Part shown: piece by piece, positions 32,313-42,535 of the stretch
How positions within the stretch are numbered: position 1 is the stretch's first letter
Layout: every line of letters begins with the position of its first letter
Origin: Eleusine coracana subsp. coracana
Taxonomy: Eukaryota; Streptophyta; Magnoliopsida; Poales; Poaceae
Direction of reading: 5' to 3'
NCBI GenBank assembly: GCA_032690845.1
Contig: CM064426.1
Location: 44,284,508-44,348,507, forward strand
DNA length: 64,000 nucleotides
Program-made: the position numbers and the translations under genes
Notes under the pieces: generated by a model
Told to the model about the DNA's origin: nothing
Seen by the model: only the letters and a program-made list of their open reading frames with translations
The model's database searches: none

Positions 32313-34578
32313 ATGGCCGAAATTCCCATCATCCAGTACTCGCCGGACTTCAAGATCTCCTTTGGATCACTCGACTTCACGGTCGATGACAACGGAGCCT
32401 TAGGTTTGGAAAAGCACAGATCCAACTCGGCCGTAGCCTTCTCCATGGCGCGATCACCAAGCTCATCAGATCTGATCCCTGCATTGGTCCCGCTCGAACT
32501 CGATGAAGCAGATCCTTCCTCAGAAAACGACTCAAAGTCGGTCTGACCCTTTGATGAGGGCTCGGTCGGATCAGCCTATTCATATCCCGTTACTGTCAAC
32601 ATGGTTGACTTAGAAGAAAATCCTTCGGGGGACGAGGATGAGGAGGATGACCCAGAAGGCGGCCATGAAGAAGATGGCCACACAGAAGAACCAGCCGAAG
32701 ATGGTCAGCGTGACGATAATCCTCCAGTCAATGACTTATCGGTTGGTCACCGCCGTCGACCGAGAGGGTCGCGCGGATCACGCCATGCACGACGACTGGA
32801 TCTTGGGCCAGACATTAAAGTGGATGGTGTCAAGGTCTATAATACTCCTCAAAACAACATCACCGGGGCTAAAACGTTGTTCAAACACTTGTCAAAGGCG
32901 GTGGCTATGCTTAAGGCTGCTGGAGCTCAGGACGATGCCATGGATAGATCGCAGTTAGTAACAAGCTCTAGCCATGCAACTTCACGAGGTCGGCATAGGC
33001 GTGAAGATCTGAGAAACTCTCTCAGTATCCATGATGGACGAGACACCATCAATTCCCACTACGAAGAACACGCACGGGATAACCGACGCTACGAGAAGGA
33101 GCACCGCAATCGGAGAACTGACGATCGGAGGGATGACTGATGGAACGACCGACGAGAAGACCGACGGAACCCTCCTCCAAGAAACAACCGTGACAACCGA
33201 TGTCGACAAGACGATCAGGGTCGGCGCGATGATAATGATGATGACAACATATGATGTCCCATGATGATGATGTCGATCTGCGACATCACCGTCGCCGAAC
33301 TCCATCCCCAGACCGGCGCAGGCGGTCACCGACTCCCAGTGATGAAGAAATCGATGGGATCAAGGCCTATGTCCCCAGGCTTCGCATAGCTTGATGGCCA
33401 AAAGGGTTCAGGCCGGTCCCCATCGAAAAGTATGATGGACAGATCAACCCTTGGGAGTGGCTGCAACTATACAGTACGGCGATACGGTCGGCCAAAGGTG
33501 ATACCTATGTAATGGCAAATTACCTTTCGGTCTGCCTTGATCCAACCGTTCGGATATGGCTTACATCTCTTCTGGAGGAGTCAATCACCTCTTGGGGAGA
33601 CCTTAACAAGAAACTTATTGAAAGTTTCCAAGCCACCTACAACCGACCGGGAAACCACTTCGACCTCACTCGGATCAAGCAGAAGACCGACGAGCCTCTT
33701 CGCGACTACATCAAGCGATTCTGTGCTAAGAAGACTAAGATCCCCAATATTCCTGACCAACAAATTATTGCTGCCTTTCAAGGAGGAATCCACAACGATG
33801 ACTTGGTCCGGGAAATCAATTGGAGGAATCACGACCTCAAGTTGACCGCTCAGGAGTTATTCGAGATCGTAGACAAATTTGTGTTGGGTGAGTCGGCATT
33901 AGACGACATTCAAGGGAAAGGCAAGGAAAAGTGGTCGGACAAGCCCGAGCCTTCCAAGAAGGACAAGAAGAGGAAGTCTGATAATGTGGTTCATACGGTA
34001 GATCGATTTCAGAAAAATCCTTGGACTAACCAGCCAACCATGGATGACTTGTTGAGTGGCCCGTGCCTTTGGCATCCGAAGAGGAACCACAAAGCAAAGG
34101 ATTGCTACCGATTGAAGGGTTTTGCGACCGTTGCGCTCAAGGTGGCCAAAGACCCACCAAGACGCAATGGCAAAGACAAAACTAAGGATGGTGGCGACAA
34201 AGATGATGCAGGAGAGTTCCAGGAGCCCCGCAAGGAGGTCAACTTCATCTTCGGAGGCCCGGACGCCTATGTGTCCAAGCGCAAGCAAAAGCTGAAACTA
34301 CAGGAGATCAATTCTATGGAACCGGTTACGCCTCAATTCATGAGGTGGTCTGAAATACCGATTACTTTTGATCGGTCGGATCATCCCACGCACTTATCGA
34401 AGCCAGGTTGGTACCCGCTGGTGCTTGCTACCACAATGAAGGAAGTCAAGTTCAACAAAGTACTCATTGATGGAGGAAACAGTTTGGACTTGATCTTCAC
34501 CAAGATTCTCTTGGAGCTCGGTCTATCGATCAATGACCTTCAGCCGAGTTCTTCACCTTTTCATGGGACTGTGCCCGG
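32313..34578 (+). pseudogene. Tat-element gag and protease start, broken
   Basis: The ATG at 32313 (MAEIPIIQYSPDFKI) opens a frame that stops at 32544-32546. Acidic and Arg-rich spacer sequence follows in another frame (32601-33140). The capsid domain runs from about 33400 (FRPVPIEKYDGQINPWEWL) through MANYLSVCLDPTVRIWL, LRDYIKRFCAKKT and IIAAFQGGIHNDDLV to 33900. A knuckle-like CLWHPKRNHKAKDC follows at about 34065-34106, then a protease start (KVLIDGGNSLDLIF near 34455-34500). The normal Tat protease motif has Asp-Gly-Gly-Ser; here Ser is Asn. The 33512-34591 stretch is open to the truncation. Confidence 0.8.
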
Positions 34579-34582
34579 CTAT

Positions 34583-37500
34583 TTTATTTAAATAGTCAGT
34601 CCACCAATTTTCACTAATTTAGAAAGTCCCTAGCTATTTTATTTTGAATTAATGAAAATCAGCTTTGACTAGGGACTTGTTTGCACTAAATCTAAAAGAT
34701 CAGGGGGCACAGTGTAAAATCCCCTTTCTTCTTCCTCCATTGGCCGGCGTGGCACTGTTTCCTCCTCTGCCAACGCTAGCGCCGAGCTTGCTCTTCCCCG
34801 CACGTCACCGGCTCACCTCAGGACTCCTCGCGTGCACTGTGCCGCTGACTTCTCCTCTGCCGTCCCATCTCCTCTGCCCTCAGTCGCGAGCCCACCCAAC
34901 AGCCACCATTCTCCCTCTCTGCACGCCACCGCCGTGACCGGCAAAACTTCAATTCCGCCCACTCTCGCCGCTCTCACTCCCCCCACACTCCTTCCCCTCT
35001 ACGCAACTTGAAAGCGAGCCCACGAGTTCACAAGCACACTCTCTCTGCTCTCTGCTCTCTGCCATTCCCCCTCTCCCTGCCATCTCGCCATTGCAGAGCT
35101 CAACCTCACCGTGCTGCCCCATCCTCCCACTACCTTCCCAGCCCAGCCAAGAGCACCCACGCACCGCTCACTTCCCCTCTAGCTCACCAGGCCATTTCCT
35201 CGACAACTCCCTGCGTGAGCTCAGCCAATTTGAAGAAATACCGAAACCCACAGTTCCGGTGACCTCCTCTACCGTCGACCGAAATTTGCCATCTCCGGTG
35301 AGCCTTATTCCCTCTTTCCTCCTCTACCGTTTGCGCAACTCTCGGCCGAACGACCTCGCCTTAATTCCTTCATGTTTTCATGTGCAAAGTCGCCGACATT
35401 CTGCTTTTTTCCTGGCCCCGTAACCATCACCGTCGATCACCGAAGCCGCCTCCACGACGAGCTCCTACTTCCGGCCATCCCCGTCCAACATTGACTTGAT
35501 GACGCTCTCCGTGGTGCTCCCGTGAAGCTGTAGGAGCCGACCCCACCCATTTTTCCGCTCCGAGCCACCCCCGCGACCCCGCCGAAGATCTCTACTCCGC
35601 TGCCTCTCATCGCCGACCATCTCCCGGTGAGAACACCACTTTGCGAACCCCTCCATCCCCTCCGCCGTGGTGCGCACAACATTTCTTGGCTTCCGCGGCG
35701 AGCTTTCTCCCCGCGCAGCCGCCGGTAGCAAGCTCTCTAGCCGTGAGCCGCCCCGCTCCAGCGAGTCCACTGGCAGCCAAGCTGGCTCCTACGTGGCCTT
35801 ACCTGGCACCCACGTGGCTCCAACGTGGAAACCCCCTAAAAATAGAAAATTACCAAAAAATGCATAAATCTTTGGAAACTCATAGTAAATCGAGTTTAAA
35901 CCCAATAAAGCTCAAATAAAATTTGTTAGGTTCATTTTGAATTTCTCTATTTTAGTAAATTGATAAATCATTGTCTGTGTACTTGCATTTTTATTAATTC
36001 ATTTAATTGTCCAAACACTAATTAATTCACCAGATATTCTAAAAACCAAATTTAATTCTGATTTTTGGCATGCTTGATAATTACATAATTATCTATCACC
36101 ACAATTTTTGGTTTAGAAAAATATGAATTATTTTGGCTCTGGAATTTATTTAGTGTGGTTGCTTAAATTAATTCTAGTAATTATTTTATGATTAATTGGC
36201 CCCTGCCACTTGGCACAAAAATCACTCACACAAGTCTCTATGTCCAGTAAATCACACAAGTCCAGAACCCTAAGTTTACTTAATTAAATTAAATTAATTT
36301 CTCATACCACTATTTTACTTTAATCAATGCTAGTAATTAGAGTAATTATATCCGGAGGCTGTAAATTGGTAAAAATACAATTCATCTATGTCCCTGTTCA
36401 TGATAAATCACTCGAGATCAGAATCGATTGGTTACTATTGTAATTGCTTAATTATTCTGAAGGACTAAAACAACCCTAAATAAATATTTAACACACATAA
36501 AATAATGAAACTCTAATTTGTTTCATTGAAGCATATGGCTTCGAGAACATTGAAGCATATGGCTTCGAGAACATAATAATAATGTTAATCAACATTTAAA
36601 GACATTGTGCATCATATCATTGCATTCTACGGTATTTTGATAATACCGACAATTCAATTCTATCATATAGGCAACGACAACCCGGAGCAGGAAGAAGAGG
36701 ATCTTCAGAAGGACCTCGATCCCCAATAGCAAGACGTTGTAGTTGCTAGCACTAACATCGATCCAGGCAAGCCCCAATTTTCATTCGCCATTTTATAAAG
36801 TTGCTAATTTTCAATATTACTAGTGTCTGTGATTATTGCATTAGGTCATAGGAGTTCATTGGAACCCACTTGCATGATACCCAAATGACCTACGCCACTG
36901 TCATTAGAACTTTGGTAGTATCGGTACTGTGTCACTATGCTTAATAATTGCTAGACGCGATAGATATCAATACTAAGAATGAACTTGACCACTGGAACGG
37001 GACTTATAAAAGAAGTATATTTTGATGTCATGACCGGGCAGGGATGATACATGTGTAGGTTTGCAGCAATACATGATTGTTGACTGCGGTAGCCCTGCCT
37101 TGTCGAACCTAGGACCCGTCTGTGGTCGGCCCCTTGGTCAAGTATTGAACAATACCGAATGCATGCTAGTCTATGGGCACTAGTAAACTGATGTAGCATT
37201 GACGCGGCAATGAGGATGGTACCTAGTATAGTGGTTGTTGACCCTTCTGCTGCTGGAGTGGGCGGTTTATACCGCGAAGTACTATTGGCAGGACGGCATG
37301 CCCACTCGCTGAGACTGGACCCGGACCAAGTTGTTTTTCGTCCTTGCGAAAGGTTGCCATATACGACCTTAATTGGTGCGTATGTGTCGTGTATCTCGGG
37401 TTATCCCAACTGGTGAAAAATCAATTACAGTTGTTGTCCCTCGCAGGAATGAGTACCACTTGGTCACTGAGTCGTCACGTAGTTGCACATGGTACTTGGG

Positions 37501-38123
37501 AATTGATTATGATGCTTATCGTTGTTGTTACTATTATTGCTCTTATGTTGTACTTACCTTATGTATTGCTTTATTAGCTTATTGTTGCAACTAAAGTTAC
37601 CTTCTGCTCTACCCAGTTAATTTGAGAAGTAAAACATGATAGAACTAATAGGTTGCTTAGTGCGAGTCTTTTCAAACAAGCCACCTATTAGAGCCATTGC
37701 ATGCCTAGATGTCCGACGGGTAAGTCTTGCTGAGTAATTAGTATTCAGGCTTTGTGCCAATGTTGTTTTCAGGTAATGAAGAGGTAGAATTGCCTGAGAA
37801 TGTGCTGCCCTGGGACATGCAAGTCCCTGAGGGTTGGACTGCCAACTGGGAGTCCGACTCACCACCGCAGTATTGATGTGTGTTGCTAGAGTGATGGTTC
37901 TTCAGGCATGAACCATTACTATGATGTATCGTCGAGCACTTAGCTTCTTATTGCGATTTGCTTCCGCTGTGTTTTCAAAAACACTATGAACTTGTAATAT
38001 TCCGCTGCACTCTGATGACCAATTGATGTAATATTAAATTTAAATTTGAACTAATGTTGTATTATCAAGTGTCTGCGTTATCAGCACCGTCAGGACCTCG
38101 ATCCTCCGGGAAGGGGTGCCACA
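34583..38123 (+). repeat. Tekay element 5' LTR, 5'-truncated
   Basis: Begins in mid-LTR (TTAAATAGTCAGTCCACC, matching 46305 onward in the 3' LTR) and ends GGGGTGCCACA at 38123. It contains a CT- and GC-rich island (34720-35830) with donor-like CCG/GTGAG sites at 35298 and 35627. An AT-rich 0.9-kb region follows, then an exon-like block at 36671-36766, a second AT-rich region and another block at 37773-37876 ending in TGA. Two tandem GAAGCATATGGCTTCGAGAACAT units lie at about 36529-36572. The PBS TGGTATCAGAGC follows at 38126-38137. Confidence 0.85.
36671..37876 (+). other. Candidate LTR-encoded spliced ORF (exon-like blocks 36671-36766 and 37773-37876)
   Basis: The first block follows CATATAG and reads as an acidic peptide (NPEQEEEDLQKDLDPQ), ending in phase 1 at CCAG before GCAAGC, a GC-type donor. 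The second block follows TGTTTTCAG, starts in the matching phase and encodes NEEVELPENVLPWDMQ, then GWTANWESDSPPQY and TGA. In this copy the first block has a TAG at 36726-36728, where the other copies have GAG. The solo LTR at 52986-56907 has the same two blocks in the same phases with a related C-terminus. No ATG was found for it, and no known family is recognised. The coding claim is inference from phase and codon pattern. Confidence 0.4.
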
Positions 38124-38125
38124 GC

Positions 38126-38137
38126 TGGTATCAGAGC
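38126..38137 (+). other. Tekay element primer-binding site
   Basis: TGGTATCAGAGC, an exact complement of the initiator-methionine tRNA 3' end, lies two bases after the LTR terminus CCACA. Confidence 0.9.
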
Positions 38138-39075
38138 CGTGGTCCATGACAATACAACAAATAAATCATATTTTCGAAAACCACAACGTTGCGAGTGAGG
38201 ATACGTTAGTATTGCCCCTATAGATAGTAGGGTGGTGACAAAGCTAACCTGGGTTATGATTGTTTACATTATTGCATCTACGGCTTCTTCAAACGAAGGT
38301 ATGTGCGTGCTTAACCGACACACGTGATATCGGTGTCTGTGCTCGTAGGCGGATACGAGACACTGTTGGCTCGTGACTTATCACGGGGCGATCCTTTTAC
38401 ATGGGTCGTTACTAGTAAAATTGTGCTTCTTTTCGTAGTTTCTTTTGAAGTTGATGTATTGTTTTTGCAATGGATCTCCTGTAGGTACACTAACGCCGTT
38501 AGTATAACATTTAGAATGACTTACGTTTTGAGCGCGGGTCGTCACCAACTATCCGTGCCACTAAGTCGCGGCAAGTTAGGTGTTGTGTTGTGAGGAATGA
38601 TAGGTTAATAAAATGAAGGTTTTGCATCATGCATCCCATTATAACTAAACTATAATTTGGTTCTCTCCTTGCTCACCAACCACTGGATAAAATTTTCTAA
38701 ACCTAATAAGTATAAAATTCTGAATAACAAGGTTAACAAGAATCTGTCCTGTTTTTAGCTACCAACTTAAAAAATTCATAACTAAAGTTTACTTCGGATT
38801 TTTTAGGTGTTGAAATACAATCTGGAAAGCCCTAGAAGTCTATTTTCGTCTCCAATAGGTTTCACCATCTTTCCAGTTTTCCCCTGTCCAGTAGAGCCAA
38901 AACATTAGCCTATGTCAATCTGAAACTGAATCTGTTTTGAGAGCCATTGCCGTATTATTGACCCTTGAGGCTGGAAAATGTGAACAAAAACTTTGTTTCT
39001 ATATTTCATAGCACTATATATGAAATGCATTGTTACTCATGGAACATTGTACTCACCATTGGGTTTATGTTCCAG
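38138..39075 (+). other. Tekay 5' leader
   Basis: About 0.94 kb between the PBS and the first extra ORF, rich in stops in all frames. It ends in GTTTATGTTCCAG directly before the ORF A start codon, which has the form of a splice acceptor. No other feature was seen. Confidence 0.5.
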
Positions 39076-39981
39076 ATGGGTGACCACAGTTTTGAGGAGC
39101 TTTCGCACGACGGGTGGCGCTATACCACCGGACTCCACCACCGTGGCTTTCCTACACTGTTGTGGGATCTCATACGCTTGTTGGGCTATGATGAGCCGCC
39201 CTCTTACAAGGGCCGTGAGGTCCGTCGTCACGGCATGACTCTTGCTGAGGTGCACATCAGCGTGCCCACACACCCGCGTAACCTCAACATGGCGGGTATG
39301 GAGAGCATGGCGACTTGTGGGAGCCTCCATGAGGGCTTGGAGAGAGTCGCCCACAGGGCTCTCACCCACTTCTACGGGCGCCACACAACAGCGCTCTCTG
39401 GGACTCCGTTTGAGATGATTCCTATCTGGCACCAGGCCAACCTGGTCTGGCAGAGGTGTGTGAGGCGCATCGGCCGCGACGACTACCCGACGTATCATGC
39501 AGGGTACCACCGTGTGTCCTACTACTCCGAGTACCTCCTCAACTTGGATGAGGAGGCTAGCAGCCACAGCAGTATCATACTGGCTGAGGCCGAGTAGGTC
39601 TGGTCAGAGGAATGACCTGCAGACACAGGTTGACGCACAACAGAGAGAGATTCAGCGGCTGACCGTTGCTCTTGAGGCGAGTGAGACTCGTGTTACTGAG
39701 GTGACTGGACAGCGTGACACCCTCGCACAGAAGGTTGACAGACGTGGCGTGATTATGCAGCAACGCGCCAACCACAACGAGCACCTTTGACGGCTGCACA
39801 ACACGAGATGGAGCTTATGGGAGAGGATTTAGAGATCCTAGTCCAGGAGAACCAGGGCCTGCAGTAGCAGCTTGAGGTAGCCCTTGCACCACCGGCAGCA
39901 CCGGAGGAGGAGGACTCGCAGGAGGATGTGGACGAGGAGTTTGACGTAGACTATGAGGCACCCGCCCGAGGCAGGACCTAG
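39076..39981 (+). pseudogene. Tekay extra ORF A (pre-gag), conserved domain plus coiled coil, frame broken
   Basis: The ATG at 39076 (context CCAGATGG) begins MGDHSFEELSHDGWRY. A globular region of about 170 residues contains LLWDLIRLLGYDEPPSYKG, RRHGM, EVHISVP, ALTHFYGRH and a YYSEYLLNL end. The frame stops at 39595-39597. In another frame a heptad-rich segment follows (LQTQVDAQQREIQRLTVALE, 39617-39790), and after that an acidic tail (EEEDSQEDVDEEFDVDYE) to a TAG at 39979-39981. The globular part is related to ORF B. It is not gag, protease or env that I recognise. Extra ORFs upstream of gag (orf0) are, as I recall, reported for RIRE3-type rice elements; their function is unknown to me. Confidence 0.65.
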
Positions 39982-40231
39982 GAGGATGATGGTAGACTAG
40001 CCTAGTCTCGATAGTCAGGATCAGTGGGTAGGTAACTTTTGTCGAACCACGCGAGGTTGTATTTTGGGGTTGATGCGTGAGATGTTTTTATAACTCAAGG
40101 GCCCCATATTCTGAGTCATGTATTGAAACTATGATGATTTGCGCTATGCATTGGGTGTACCATTAGCAGTTATTATTGTTGCAACAAAGTTAATCATACT
40201 CATTGACTCAATCAAAGTACTTTCTTTGTAG

Positions 40232-41104
40232 ATGGCTAAAAACAATGAACAATCACCACAAGGTTGGGAAATTACCGATGGCCTGGAGTTCACAGGAATG
40301 ATTCACCTATTTTGGAGGGTTCTCCAGAGATTCGGATACTCCATTTCTCCCACCTATGTTGACAAGGAATTCCGGGAGCATGGAGCCCCCTCATGTATCA
40401 TCCATGTGGCGGTTCCCGCCAATTACTCCATCATCCCCGCATGGGAATCTTGGACCCTTAGCATCACCGGGACCGATCTGCCTTCCACCTGGAATGTAGC
40501 TGCATTCAAGGCACTTACTCGGTTCTATGAAGACCACAAGCATGATGTGGCTGGAACATCCATTGCCTTGCTACCCATTAATGATGTGATGGATTTCGAA
40601 TGGATGAGGCGTGTGGATTTTATTTTTGATCCAAACCACCGCCACCATGATCCTATGCTGCCCATAATAGAGTATTATGGTCTGTCCACGTTCGCTTTGT
40701 GCACAAACTTGTGCCGGCGATTGGATGTGTTCCATTCTGCACTATGACTTTCTGAGGTCGAAAAACAAGCTAAGGATAAAGAAATTGCAGAACTGAACCA
40801 GCAAATCCAAGCCAAGAATGAAGAGATGGATGTGATTCTAGAAGAACGTGGCCAAGCCTTGCAGGATGCAGTGGATTTTGAGCATGACATGATTGAGGCT
40901 CAAGATGACTTGAAGGCATTCAAGGCTGCTCATCTTCCTATTGAAGGGAATTGGGATGAGATCTTCATAGAGTATGGAGAACAAGACGAAGTGGAGATGG
41001 TACCTGCCGGGGTTGATGACGAGGAAATGATGGATCTAGAGGAACCAGGAGAGCCTATGGAACAGGAAGAACCGGAAGAGCCGGAAGACTTAGGCCAAGA
41101 GTAG
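40232..41104 (+). pseudogene. Tekay extra ORF B (pre-gag), paralogue of ORF A, one nonsense codon
   Basis: The ATG at 40232 follows CTTTCTTTGTAG directly. One frame runs to TAG at 41102-41104 (290 codons), interrupted only by TGA at 40745-40747, which a single C-to-T change from CGA would explain. The N-terminal domain has LFWRVLQRFGYSISPTYVD, REHG, IIHVAVP, WESWTLS, ALTRFYEDH and an IEYYGLS end, in the same order and spacing as ORF A. From about residue 172 comes a coiled coil (VEKQAKDKEIAELNQQIQAK), then a very acidic tail (EEPGEPMEQEEPEEPED). The architecture equals that of ORF A, so the two look like an ancient duplication. The function is unknown. Confidence 0.7.
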
Positions 41105-41391
41105 ATGATTCGCTACCCCTGTGTATGGTCTTGTAGTATATGTATCCCTAGTTCGATGTGGAAGTGTGAATCTTACATAATGTGTCCGCAATACCGTAAC
41201 TAGGCGTCGACACATGTATGTAAGGAACCGGGTGATGATGTCCTTCAACGACCATGTAGATTGAATTGAATCAATGGAGATGGTTGTCATTTTGAGATTT
41301 TAGCATGTTGCTTTTAAATTTATATTCTTGCACATGCGATTTTATGGAATATTATGAGAACCAACTAATGTGCAACCGTATAAATTGCAGC

Positions 41392-42535
41392 ATGGTGCGT
41401 ACTCGGAACCGGGAAGATCTGGAGAGCTCTCAGCAAGGAGCGAATGCTGAGCCTTCCTTAGTTGAAGTCCTGGCCGCTGCACTCAACAGGCAGCAGGATG
41501 ACTCCGAACTGCTCTGTCGACTGGTCGACATCACGACTCATCTGGTTGGACGTGGGGATAACCAAAACAACCGCAACGACCAGCCCCGTCAGAGCACTTA
41601 CTCAGATTTCCTGGGTACCCATCCACCCACCTTCGAGCATGCCAGAGAACCGCTGGACGCCAACCACTGGTTGCGCCAGACCGAGTCTAAATTCGGTCTA
41701 CTGGAGTGCACCGAGCACCAGAAGTTGCTGTTCGCCGCCCAATAACTCCATGGCTCTGCTAGTGCCTGGTGGGCCAACTATGAAGCTTCTCTGCCCGCTG
41801 GACGCCGCGTGGAATGGAATGACTTCAAAGCTGCTTTTCGTGCTCATTTCATCCCTGCTGGTCTCATGTAGAGAAAGTTCCAGGAATTTGTGGATCTAAA
41901 ACAAGGAGGGAGGAATGTCCTCCAATATTCTGAAGCCTTCAACCATCTTGCTCAATACGCCACTGAGTATGTTAATACTGAGGAAAAGAAGAGATACGCA
42001 TTCTTGCGTGGGATGAATGCCACGCTCAAGGAACGTCTGACTTGGCAGACGACTGGCACATACAATGATCTGGTCAATGCTGCTATTATCCAGGAAGGCG
42101 CTATGCGCCAAGTTGAAGAAGAAGACCGCAAGAGAAAGGCCCCTGTTACTGCCTCTGCTGCCTCGTAGGCGAAGCATCGCCTGATATAAACTTCACCCAT
42201 CGGACAACATTTCCAGGCAGCACCGCAGCAACAATTTCAGCGATGATTTGGCCCGAACTACTCAAGATCACCACAGCAGTAGAACTTCCCACCTAGTGCA
42301 CCTTATCAACAACAGAACACTCAGCACCGTGCATCGTATCAGCAACAAGGGAGCCCGAGTGCTCGTGCCCCACTGTCTGCTGATCGTGGAGGCAACTACC
42401 CTTGCTACAATTGTGGTCGTACCGGCCACTTTGCAAAGAACTGCACTGCACCAAGGGGCAACAACAACAACAACAACAACAACAACCAGCGTCAGGACCA
42501 GAGCAGGAATGTGAATTTACCATCACGTGGTGCCC
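41392..42535 (+). pseudogene. Tekay gag, multiple premature stops
   Basis: The ATG at 41392 lies one base after AAATTGCAG. The capsid domain runs from SDFLGTHPPTFEHA and LDANHWLRQTESKFGLLEC (41600-41730) through WNDFKAAFRAHFIP and YSEAFNHLAQYA to RLTWQTTGTYNDLVNAA (about 42090). A zinc knuckle CYNCGRTGHFAKNC lies at 42403-42444, and an AAC repeat encodes about ten Asn (42460-42485). In-frame stops stand at 41743, 41869, 42166, 42187, 42244 and 42280; most can be explained as CAA, CAG or CGA changed by C to T. Gag-pol was one frame here, since 42511-43251 continues in the same phase. Confidence 0.85.

Larger units (their letters stand above)
31887..34582 (+). mobile_element. Tat-type Ty3/gypsy retrotransposon, 3'-truncated
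   Basis: A 5' LTR, a PBS, a gag and the start of the protease are present; RT, integrase and the 3' LTR are missing. The coding sequence stops matching at about 34579, where a Tekay LTR begins in mid-sequence. The PBS type, the gag with long charged spacer and the DGG-type protease fit the Tat lineage (RIRE2-like), not the chromoviruses elsewhere in the window. Confidence 0.8.

Noticed and set aside
35437..35770. Minus-strand frames in the GC-rich LTR islands (also near 46410-46886 and 47158-47511)
   Set aside because: Antisense frames without stops are expected in GC-rich DNA, and their peptides show no conserved motif or splice structure.
37210..37594. Overlapping frames in the Tekay LTR between the two exon-like blocks
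   Set aside because: They lie in the presumed intron, overlap each other in different frames and are not conserved in the solo LTR at 55750-56300 as protein.
38324..38593. An 89-codon frame in the Tekay leader
   Set aside because: No ATG in good context, no motif and no counterpart to ORF A or ORF B.
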